Shown: positions 1 to 5,414 of the stretch, piece by piece
Numbering within the stretch: the stretch's first letter is position 1
Layout: each line of letters starts with the position of its first letter
From: Lachnospiraceae bacterium
Lineage (GTDB): Bacteria; Bacillota; Clostridia; Lachnospirales; Lachnospiraceae
Length of the DNA stretch: 5,414 nucleotides
Assembly: GCA_015057205.1 (NCBI GenBank)
Contig: SVEW01000142.1
Span: forward strand, 1 to 5,414
Reading direction: 5' to 3'
Program-made: the position numbers and the translations under genes
The notes under the pieces: generated by a model
Database searches by the model: none
Told to the model about the DNA's origin: nothing
Seen by the model: the letters and a program-made list of their open reading frames with translations, nothing else

Positions 1-549
1 CAATTCCGCGAAGGTCTGCTGGCGTTTGAGGATATGCCACTAAACGAGGAAAGCGCACAGCAGATTCTTGAGTTTATGGCAAGATGGTTGTTTCGGCATA
101 TTTTGTATACGGACACGTTAATTGGTAAGACCAAGCCCATTTCTGAAAAACCGGAGTTGACAGAGAAGTTCCTTACAGGTATTGAGATGATTGATAAGGA
201 ACATAAAGTGTTGTTTGATATTTTGGGCGAGGTCTACGATGTTATGCATGATGACATGTTATACGATAAGTACGACCCGATCATGGAGATTTTAGACCGT
301 TTGAAGGAGTATACGGCGAAGCATTTTGCAGATGAAGAGAAGTATATGGCTTTGGTTAAATACGATGGTTTGGAAAAACAACGCGCAGCCCACGAGGCAT
401 TTATCGACAAACTAGAGGAAAGTGGCAGAGCGGATAGTGAAGAAATTGAAGAGAATCAGACGGAATATTTGAAGTCCTTATTTGAGTTTTTATGCGAGTG
501 GTTATATAACCATATTCTGATGATGGATACAAAGATACCGAAGAGGTAG
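1..549 (+). CDS. Tandem hemerythrin-domain protein (bacteriohemerythrin-like), 5' end missing
   Basis: Non-haem di-iron protein of the hemerythrin family. Such proteins bind O2 or sense oxygen or iron, usually in the cytosol. The frame is open from base 1, so the gene begins upstream. The ATG at 34 falls inside a helix of a first domain and is probably not the start. Numbering from that ATG, residues 18-27 (WLFRHILYTD) are the last ligand helix of a first hemerythrin domain, with an HxxxxD motif (H22, D27). A complete second domain spans about residues 46-167. Its visible ligands are H57 (IDKEHK), H97 and E101 (HxxxE), H120 (AAHEAF), and H160 and D165 (HxxxxD). The usual first His of the HxxxH motif is Gln (Q116). 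No membrane segment or signalling domain is visible in the part seen. Family assignment is secure; ligand role and physiological function are inferred. The next gene has its own promoter, so the two are probably not an operon. Confidence 0.9.
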   Translation, partial: QFREGLLAFEDMPLNEESAQQILEFMARWLFRHILYTDTLIGKTKPISEKPELTEKFLTGIEMIDKEHKVLFDILGEVYDVMHDDMLYDKYDPIMEILDRLKEYTAKHFADEEKYMALVKYDGLEKQRAAHEAFIDKLEESGRADSEEIEENQTEYLKSLFEFLCEWLYNHILMMDTKIPKR

Positions 550-581
550 AACGGAGAATGGAAGCGTTAAATGATCGATTG

Positions 582-608
582 TTAGCACTCTTTTTAAAAG
601 AGTGCTAA
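582..608. promoter_or_regulatory. CIRCE operator (HrcA binding site) upstream of htpG
   Basis: The sequence matches the CIRCE consensus exactly: TTAGCACTC at 582-590, a 9-base spacer, then GAGTGCTAA at 600-608. CIRCE is the operator of the heat-shock repressor HrcA, classically found before groESL and hrcA-grpE-dnaK. Here it ends 7 bases before the -35 element of the htpG promoter. By inference, HrcA represses htpG at normal temperature and releases it on protein-folding stress. The AT spacer is itself symmetric, so the whole element is a 13-bp perfect inverted repeat around one central T. Confidence 0.95.
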
Positions 609-614
609 TTTTCT
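582..614 (+). terminator. Possible terminator of the hemerythrin gene, overlapping CIRCE
   Basis: As RNA, the CIRCE palindrome would fold into a long stem with a very small AU loop. It is followed by a short U run (TTTTCT, 609-614) and lies 33 bases after the hemerythrin stop codon. This is the shape of an intrinsic terminator, but the stem is AU-rich at its tip and the U run is short. No other terminator candidate is seen between the two genes. It is offered as a secondary role of the same sequence. Confidence 0.35.
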
Positions 615-615
615 A

Positions 616-644
616 TTGACATTTGTGTCTCTTTGCACTAACAT
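616..644 (+). promoter_or_regulatory. Sigma-A-type promoter of htpG
   Basis: A perfect -35 hexamer TTGACA (616-621) is followed at 17-base spacing by TAACAT (639-644), which matches the TATAAT consensus at 4 of 6 positions. Transcription would start near 650, giving a leader of roughly 40 bases before the htpG start. The strong -35 and weaker -10 fit a vegetative promoter held down by the CIRCE operator just upstream. The -10 assignment is less certain than the -35. Confidence 0.7.
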
Positions 645-692
645 AGATTTTAGAGGCGAAAAGCCAATTGGAGAGAAAAGGAGACGAGTGAA

Positions 693-2762
693 ATGGAAAT
701 GAGAAAAGGCAGTTTATCCATTAATAGCGATAACATTTTTCCAATTATTAAGAAGTGGTTGTATTCAGATCACGATATTTTTGCAAGAGAACTGGTAAGT
801 AACGGTTGCGATGCCATTACGAAATTGAAGAAATTAGATATGATGGGCGAGTATGAACTTCCGGAGGATTATAAGCCGAAGATTGAAGTGATTACGAATG
901 ATAAAGAGAAGACCTTGACCTTTATTGATAACGGTCTTGGTATGACAGCGGAAGAAGTGGAAGAGTACATTAATCAGATTGCTTTTTCCGGTGCAACGGA
1001 TTTCCTTAATAAATATAAGGATAAGACCAACGAGGATCAGATTATCGGTCACTTTGGATTAGGTTTTTATTCTGCGTTTATGGTGGCAGATGAGGTACAC
1101 ATTGATTCTCTTTCTTATAAGAAGGATGCTGTACCGGTTCATTGGGAATGCGATGGCGGTACGGAATATGAGATGAAGGAAGGAAATCGTACCGAAGTGG
1201 GTACGAAGATTACTCTGTTTTTGAATGAGGATTGTTTGGAATTTGCCAACGAGTACCGTGTCCGTGAGGTTTTGAATAAATACTGTTCCTTCATGCCAAC
1301 TGAGATTTTCTTAAGCAATGCCAATGCAGAACCGCAGTTTGAGACCATTTTACCGGAAGAGAAATTAGATACCGATGAAGTGATTGAGACCGTCATTGAG
1401 GAAGAGAAAACAGAAGAGAAAGAGAAGGAGGATGGCACCAAGGAAACGGTAGTAGTTACTCCGCGCACTGAGAAATTGAAGATTAAGAAACGCCCGGTTG
1501 CATTAAATGAGCCACATCCACTCTGGACGAAGAATCCAAGCGAATGTAGCGACGATGACTACAAGGCATTTTACAGAAATGTGTTCCATGATTATAAGGA
1601 GCCGCTTTTCTGGATTCATTTGAATATGGACTATCCGTTTAACTTAAAGGGTATTTTGTACTTCCCTAAGATTAATACGGAATACGATTCCATAGAAGGA
1701 ACCATTAAGCTTTACAATAACCAGGTATTTATTGCAGACAATATTAAAGAGGTTATTCCGGAGTTCTTAATGCTTCTTAAAGGTGTTGTAGATTGTCCTG
1801 ATTTACCATTGAACGTTTCTCGTTCCGCATTGCAGAATGATGGATTTGTAAAGAAGATTTCAGACTATATTTCTAAGAAAGTGGCAGATAAGTTAATCGG
1901 TCTTTGCAAAACAGATAAAGAGAACTACGAGAAATTCTGGGATGATATCAGCCCATTCATCAAATATGGTTGTTTGAAGGACGAGAAGTTCTGTGATAAG
2001 ATGAATGACTACATTTTATTCAAGAACTTAGACGGCGAGTATTTGACGTTGCCGGAACTTCTGGTGAAGGAAGAGGAAAATTCTGAAAAGCAGGATTCCG
2101 AGAAGACCGAAGAGACGACCGAAGAGACGACTGAGCAGAGCGCAGAGGAGAAAGAAGATACCCGTCACATCGTATATTATGTAACGGATGAATTACAGCA
2201 GAGCCAGTACATTAAGCTTTTCAAAGAGAATCATACGCAGGCTGTAATTCTGAACCATAACATTGATACGTCTTTTATTACCCAGCTTGAGCGTAGAAAT
2301 GAACGTTATCGTTTCCTGCGTATCGACGCACAGGTAAGTGAGGAAGTTAAGGAAGAAGTATCGGAAGATGAGTTAAAGGAGCAGAAAGAGGTTTTGGCTG
2401 ATGTGTTTAAGAAAGCATTAGCGAAAGACGGATTGACCATTGAAGTCGAGAAGTTGAAAGATGAAGCGGTGGCTTCGATGCTCACTTTGTCTGAGGAAGG
2501 ACGTCGTATGGCAGATATGATGCGTGCTTATGGTATGGCTGGAATGAATTTTGGTATGCCGACGGACGAGAAGCTGACATTGAATGTGAACAACAAACTG
2601 GTTCAGTACATTTTGGAACACAAGGAATCCGACAAGACAGAACTGTTTGCAAAACAGTTGTATGATTTAGCGGTTGTGGCCAATAGACCATTGCAGCCGG
2701 AAGAGATGACTGCATTTGTAAATCGTAGTAATGAGATTATGTTAGAACTTGCAACTGCATAG
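693..2762 (+). CDS. htpG: Molecular chaperone HtpG (bacterial Hsp90)
   Basis: Cytosolic ATP-dependent Hsp90-family chaperone, 689 aa, longer than E. coli HtpG (about 624 aa). The N-terminal GHKL ATPase domain (about 1-225) shows ELVSNGCDA with E33 and N37 (catalytic Glu and Mg-binding Asn positions), DNGLGM at 79-84, IAFSGA at 96-101, the lid motif GHFGLGFYS at 119-127, and GTKI at 170-173. The middle domain follows, with the ATP-contacting Arg (R377) in LNVSRSALQ. The C-terminal dimerisation domain includes GRRMADMM and ends LELATA, without the eukaryotic MEEVD tail. Two charged inserts stand out: residues 236-252 at the N-middle junction and 459-490 in the middle domain. The NIFPIIKKWLYSDHDIF opening and GHFGLGFYS resemble the longer HtpG type I associate with Bacteroidetes and some Clostridia. 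The start at 693 is supported by AAAGGAG (677-683) with 9-base spacing; M3 is a less likely start. Regulation is probably by HrcA through the upstream CIRCE. Confidence 0.98.
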   Translation: MEMRKGSLSINSDNIFPIIKKWLYSDHDIFARELVSNGCDAITKLKKLDMMGEYELPEDYKPKIEVITNDKEKTLTFIDNGLGMTAEEVEEYINQIAFSGATDFLNKYKDKTNEDQIIGHFGLGFYSAFMVADEVHIDSLSYKKDAVPVHWECDGGTEYEMKEGNRTEVGTKITLFLNEDCLEFANEYRVREVLNKYCSFMPTEIFLSNANAEPQFETILPEEKLDTDEVIETVIEEEKTEEKEKEDGTKETVVVTPRTEKLKIKKRPVALNEPHPLWTKNPSECSDDDYKAFYRNVFHDYKEPLFWIHLNMDYPFNLKGILYFPKINTEYDSIEGTIKLYNNQVFIADNIKEVIPEFLMLLKGVVDCPDLPLNVSRSALQNDGFVKKISDYISKKVADKLIGLCKTDKENYEKFWDDISPFIKYGCLKDEKFCDKMNDYILFKNLDGEYLTLPELLVKEEENSEKQDSEKTEETTEETTEQSAEEKEDTRHIVYYVTDELQQSQYIKLFKENHTQAVILNHNIDTSFITQLERRNERYRFLRIDAQVSEEVKEEVSEDELKEQKEVLADVFKKALAKDGLTIEVEKLKDEAVASMLTLSEEGRRMADMMRAYGMAGMNFGMPTDEKLTLNVNNKLVQYILEHKESDKTELFAKQLYDLAVVANRPLQPEEMTAFVNRSNEIMLELATA
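2106..2129 (+). repeat. Tandem 12-bp duplication inside htpG (TEET x2)
   Basis: Two identical 12-base units, ACCGAAGAGACG, lie head to tail at 2106-2117 and 2118-2129, and a decayed third copy starts ACTGAG. They encode Thr-Glu-Glu-Thr twice within the acidic low-complexity insert of HtpG. The unit keeps the reading frame, so gain or loss of copies would change insert length without breaking the protein. Confidence 0.85.
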
Positions 2763-2771
2763 AGAACAGGG

Positions 2772-2804
2772 AAGGGCTGGTGCTTTTAGAAAGTGCCAGC
2801 CCTT
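2772..2804. terminator. Hairpin terminator between convergent htpG and C1 protease genes
   Basis: Arms at 2772-2786 and 2790-2804 pair over 15 bp (AAGGGCTGG with CCAGCCCTT, then two G-U wobbles, one C-G and three U-A pairs) around a 3-base loop. It sits 9 bases after the htpG stop and 11 bases before the end of the opposite-strand gene. On the + strand the tail is moderately T-rich (ATGTTGTTATGTT). On the - strand the tail is not U-rich, so it should work best for htpG, and only possibly in both directions. Confidence 0.75.
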
Positions 2805-2815
2805 ATGTTGTTATG

Positions 2816-4744
2816 TTATAACTGAATGGATTTTATAATGCTTTTGGTGCTCTTGATTGTATTTGCAGCAATACCAACTACATAATAGTAGTAGGTTTTG
2901 CCTTTCTTTACGTTTGTGTCTTTAAACGTTGTTTTGCTCAACGTCTTAACTTTCTTATAGCTTCCGCCTTTTACCTTGCGATATACAGCGTATTTGGATG
3001 CCATGCTATCTTTTTTCCAGGAAAGGGAAAGTGTTTTTCCACTTTTCTTGAGTTTTAATCCGGTTGGAGCCAACAGGACTGCCTTGCCGGTGGTTGTCAA
3101 TTCCATCGGTTGTCCAAAGGAGAGCTTCGGCGAAACTTTGTATTCGTAAGTGGTGCCAAGGGTCACATCGGAATCAGTATAAGTGGTTACGTTAGATGCG
3201 GTTGTGGTCAAAGGTATAAACTGTCCGGAGGCATCTTTTTTAAAGACATCATAACCGGTAGCCCCTGTTATGTCTGCCCAGAAAAGGGAAATGCTACCAC
3301 TCTTAGTTGTAGTGGCAATAAGGGTAGAGCTATTTCCGGTTAAGGCTTTCATATGACAATTCCAGTCAGCACTGGTGTCCCAGGTCTGGTAACCCTTTTC
3401 TAAAAGGAAACTTTCCCCTTTGCGGGCGGTAATGTCGGATACCTGAAAAGCACCATCGGAGCTTCCTTCATCATCATCGTCATCTACGTAAAGAAATACC
3501 GGTTTGTTGAAGGTGAAAACTACAGAGAACTTCGTTCCTTTCGTTAATACAACCGGTGCTGTTAAGGCAAAGGTTTCAAAACCGCTATGGGTTACCGTAA
3601 ATTTTTGGCTGAGCACTTTGGTGCCGCTTGCCGGATTATCAGAGGACGGATCTATGTAAATACTGATTGTTCCACTGGTAGGGTCTAGATAGTTGGAAAT
3701 GGCAACCAGTTCATCGTTGGCAGTGGCAGTAAAGACGTTTGCCGCTGCTTTGATGTTGTCGTATCCATAGCCGTCACGCATGCCGCCATCGTGCTGGTAG
3801 ATTTTTTTGTATGTATCCTTTGGAGCAACCACGTAGGAATAGACAGTATCGCTGTTTAACGCGGTATCCTCATAGGAAATCCAGAAATAACCACCATCTG
3901 CAAAATCGCTTCCCCAACTGTTACGGATAAGCCATGCACCGTTTTTCTTTGGTTTTACAGTAGAAAAGTTGTTGCGGCTATAATTGTCATCCCAGCCAAC
4001 AATGCAGATATCGTGGTCAAGATTTTTAGTTCCATTGGTAAAATAAGCGGCATTGCTGGATGAAAAATAAGCGTTGTCCTCCCAATCCAGATATTCGGAA
4101 TACATACCGCAAACAACAGCGCCGTTTTTCATAATGGCATCCTTGACGGAATTTCTATCGGAAGCGGCACATTCGTAAGTGGCTTCCAAGGTTAGTACAT
4201 TATGTCCGTAAGCAAGGCTCTCGGAAGGGGGTGATGGCAAAATAGAAAGTGGAGCATCGCTTTCGTTTACCGGACCGTAGCCATTCATAAGTAATTTGGA
4301 AGAAACGCCACTATAGGCACCGTTTTCATACCAGGGAATGTCGCCGGTATAGGTTACCACATCACCTTCCAGACCGGGAAGAGGATTTTTCACACCGTTG
4401 AGGCCAAAATAACCCAAGTGTACTTCGGACAAATCAAAGGTTCCAAGGCCCTTTTTTAACGCATTGGATTCCATGGAAGCACAGGCGGCAAAACACCAGC
4501 ACAAGCCACTCGAACCCTGGTTTTTTACCGGAGTAAGAAGGCCCTTTGCACGCAAGTCGTAGCTTGCCGGGTAGGTACTGCGGGTGCGGGAATATGGTTT
4601 GGCCGTTGCATGTATAGCTCGCTTAAATTGTGCCCGGGGCGTATAGTTGCGCGCAGCTGCTTTGGCAGACAAAGGTAGAGCGCTTAACAAAAGAGCAAAA
4701 CCCAAAAAGAAAGCAGTTAGTCGCTTTTTTAATAAAATATTCAT
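2816..4744 (-). CDS. Secreted papain-family (C1A) cysteine protease with lectin-like and Fn3 domains
   Basis: Exported endopeptidase of 642 aa. Residues 1-29 are a Sec signal peptide (KKR n-region, hydrophobic core, likely AKA|A cleavage). A short, basic prosegment (about 30-57) follows with no recognisable I29 inhibitor domain. The peptidase domain (about 58-305) opens with YPASYDLR and carries the oxyanion Gln (Q76 in VKNQG), catalytic Cys (C82 in GLCWCF), His (H244 in LDHDICIVGWD) and Asn (N275 in IRNSWG), so it should be active. Residues about 310-468 resemble the beta-rich lectin-like region that follows the C1 domain in clostridial proteases such as Cwp84, and contain an acidic run at D421-E426. 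Two Fn3-like domains follow (about 472-555 and 558-642), the last very Lys-rich. No LPXTG or cell-wall-binding repeat is visible. The start is set by AGGAGG at 4758-4753 with 8-base spacing. It converges on htpG and diverges from a C11 protease. Substrate unknown; peptide nutrition or surface-protein processing are inferences. Confidence 0.93.
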   Translation of the reverse strand: MNILLKKRLTAFFLGFALLLSALPLSAKAAARNYTPRAQFKRAIHATAKPYSRTRSTYPASYDLRAKGLLTPVKNQGSSGLCWCFAACASMESNALKKGLGTFDLSEVHLGYFGLNGVKNPLPGLEGDVVTYTGDIPWYENGAYSGVSSKLLMNGYGPVNESDAPLSILPSPPSESLAYGHNVLTLEATYECAASDRNSVKDAIMKNGAVVCGMYSEYLDWEDNAYFSSSNAAYFTNGTKNLDHDICIVGWDDNYSRNNFSTVKPKKNGAWLIRNSWGSDFADGGYFWISYEDTALNSDTVYSYVVAPKDTYKKIYQHDGGMRDGYGYDNIKAAANVFTATANDELVAISNYLDPTSGTISIYIDPSSDNPASGTKVLSQKFTVTHSGFETFALTAPVVLTKGTKFSVVFTFNKPVFLYVDDDDDEGSSDGAFQVSDITARKGESFLLEKGYQTWDTSADWNCHMKALTGNSSTLIATTTKSGSISLFWADITGATGYDVFKKDASGQFIPLTTTASNVTTYTDSDVTLGTTYEYKVSPKLSFGQPMELTTTGKAVLLAPTGLKLKKSGKTLSLSWKKDSMASKYAVYRKVKGGSYKKVKTLSKTTFKDTNVKKGKTYYYYVVGIAANTIKSTKSIIKSIQL

Positions 4745-4780
4745 AAGTAAAACCTCCTATGTTGATGTTGCAATGCATCC

Positions 4781-4789
4781 ATTATAGCA
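4781..4789 (-). promoter_or_regulatory. Extended -10 promoter of the C1 protease gene
   Basis: Reading the minus strand, TGC followed by a perfect TATAAT (4786 down to 4781) forms an extended -10 element about 37 bases before the start codon. No good -35 is found at 16-18 bases; TTGTCA (4814-4809) lies at 22 bases, which is too far. The extended -10 may compensate for this. Confidence 0.65.
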
Positions 4790-4816
4790 CAGGTATTTAA
4801 AAAGAATGTGACAATA

Positions 4817-4845
4817 TTGAAAGTGAATTCCGGCTGTGCTATGAT
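4817..4845 (+). promoter_or_regulatory. Sigma-A-type promoter of the C11 protease gene
   Basis: TTGAAA (4817-4822) and TATGAT (4840-4845) are spaced by 17 bases, each matching consensus at 5 of 6 positions, with an extended -10 TGC just upstream (4837-4839). The transcript would start near 4852, giving a leader of about 40 bases. It fires away from the minus-strand promoter. Confidence 0.8.
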
Positions 4846-4892
4846 GATAGAGTGACAGAAGGAATATCATAGAGGAAAGGAATTAGAGACCT

Positions 4893-5414
4893 ATGAGAAA
4901 ACATGTAATGAAGAAAGTGACAGCAGTTGTGCTGGCTGCAGCTATGATGCTGTCCGGTATGTATACCACCGATATGAAAGCGGATGCAGGGTATGCAAGC
5001 CGAAGTGGATGGAACATGAACATTTATATGTGCGGTTCCGATTTGGAGTCCGGTGGTGGAGAGGCGACAAAAGACCTGCTTGAGATTATGCGGGCAAAGG
5101 ATGTTGCGTCAAATGTGGATATTGTTATTCAGACCGGTGGAGCAAAAAAGTGGTTTTATGAGGAGTACGTAAAAGATTTTTATCGTAACGAATTGGGAAT
5201 GACGGATGAGACCATTGCAAAGATTCCGATTAAGAATATTGATGCCGATTACATTCAGCGTTATCGTGTGAAATTTGATAATTACATTGAACAGGATGGA
5301 AAACGAATTCAGTACCCATCTTTGCAGTGTATTTCTGAGAATGAAGGCATCAGCAATCCTGAGAAGGCAAAAGAATTAGGGGTGGAAGTTTCTGATATGG
5401 GAAATGAGGAAACC
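4893..5414 (+). CDS. Secreted clostripain-like (C11) cysteine protease, 3' end missing
   Basis: The open frame runs from 4893 to the window end (174 codons, no stop), so only the N-terminal part is present. Residues 1-32 form a Sec signal peptide: RKHVMKK n-region, hydrophobic VTAVVLAAAMMLSGMY, likely cleavage near ADA|G; there is no lipobox Cys. The mature part opens with WNMNIYMCGSDLES (40-53) and continues to NVDIVIQTGGAKKW (74-87). These are the first beta strands of the caspase-like fold typical of family C11 (clostripain-related) peptidases, which usually cleave after Arg or Lys. The catalytic His and Cys were not seen and should lie beyond the window. The start is supported by AAAGGA (4876-4881) at 11-base spacing and by the signal peptide; the ATG at 4908 lacks a ribosome site and would lose part of the basic n-region. 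Family call is by motif recognition. Divergent to the C1 protease gene, it has its own promoter. Confidence 0.85.
   Translation, partial: MRKHVMKKVTAVVLAAAMMLSGMYTTDMKADAGYASRSGWNMNIYMCGSDLESGGGEATKDLLEIMRAKDVASNVDIVIQTGGAKKWFYEEYVKDFYRNELGMTDETIAKIPIKNIDADYIQRYRVKFDNYIEQDGKRIQYPSLQCISENEGISNPEKAKELGVEVSDMGNEET

Larger units (their letters stand above)
4780..4846. repeat. Mirrored promoter elements: imperfect inverted repeat in the divergent intergenic region
   Basis: CATTATAGCACAG (4780-4792) and CTGTGCTATGATG (4834-4846) are inverted copies matching at 12 of 13 positions, separated by 41 bases. Each arm contains the extended -10 element of one of the two divergent genes. The simplest reading is convergence on the same promoter consensus, but the flanking CTG and trailing G also match, so a shared regulator site is possible. 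Confidence 0.6.

Noticed and set aside
655..665. GGC-GAAAA-GCC mini-hairpin in the htpG leader, considered as an RNA thermometer
   Set aside because: Only a 3-bp stem, not covering the ribosome binding site at 677-683; too weak to claim a thermosensor.
841..875. Possible attachment or repeat signal near the start of htpG
   Set aside because: The sequence is ordinary coding DNA and no matching copy was seen elsewhere in the window.
834..1052. Minus-strand open frame of 72 codons inside htpG
   Set aside because: It lies antisense to conserved HtpG ATPase-domain sequence, and its translation has no recognisable domain.
1139..1468. Minus-strand open frame of 109 codons, Ser/Val/Phe-rich
   Set aside because: The composition is the antisense shadow of the Glu/Lys-rich charged linker of HtpG; no family resemblance.
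2418..2715. Two overlapping minus-strand open frames under the 3' end of htpG
   Set aside because: Both are antisense to the conserved C-terminal dimerisation domain, in different frames and with no family resemblance.
1..2762. Hemerythrin gene and htpG as one operon
   Set aside because: A 143-bp gap with an operator, a full promoter and a terminator-like hairpin separates them, so independent transcription is more likely.
3110..3343. Plus-strand open frame of 77 codons with several Gly and Cys residues
   Set aside because: It is antisense to the first Fn3-like domain of the C1 protease and has no independent support.
4841..4870. ATGATA...TATCAT inverted repeat in the C11 protease leader
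   Set aside because: Six AT-rich pairs over a loop of more than 10 bases are expected by chance and partly overlap the -10 element.
4901..4963. Lipoprotein signal in the C11 protease (LSGM)
   Set aside because: There is no Cys at the lipobox position after the hydrophobic core, so signal peptidase I processing is more likely.

Overview
The window looks like chromosomal DNA from a Gram-positive anaerobe of the class Clostridia, most likely Lachnospiraceae. The pointers are AT-leaning codon use, strong AGGAGG/AAAGGAG ribosome binding sites, a HrcA-type CIRCE operator, a tandem hemerythrin protein, and secreted papain-like and clostripain-like proteases with Sec signal peptides and Fn3 domains. 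The genus is inferred from general familiarity with these families, not from a search.

Layout: positions 1-549 (+) hold the 3' end of a tandem hemerythrin-domain protein whose start lies outside the window. Positions 550-692 are a regulatory gap with a perfect CIRCE operator (582-608) followed by a sigma-A-type promoter. Positions 693-2762 (+) encode the Hsp90-family chaperone HtpG (689 aa, a long form with two acidic insertions). A hairpin at 2772-2804 separates htpG from a convergent gene at 2816-4744 (-), a secreted C1A papain-family cysteine protease with a lectin-like region and two Fn3-like domains. Positions 4745-4892 are a divergent promoter region with mirrored extended -10 elements. 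Positions 4893-5414 (+) hold the 5' part of a secreted clostripain-like (C11) cysteine protease, cut by the window end.

How the parts relate: the first half concerns stress (an oxygen- or iron-binding hemerythrin, and a chaperone that appears to be under HrcA heat-shock repression). The second half is a divergent pair of exported cysteine proteases of two unrelated clans, driven back to back from a 148-bp intergenic region, which suggests shared expression. No mobile element, CRISPR array, tRNA or rRNA was seen. I found no strong case for a wholly new system. The most notable points are the CIRCE control of htpG, the extension of that operator into a 27-bp palindrome, the acidic insertions in HtpG, and the divergent C1/C11 protease pair.
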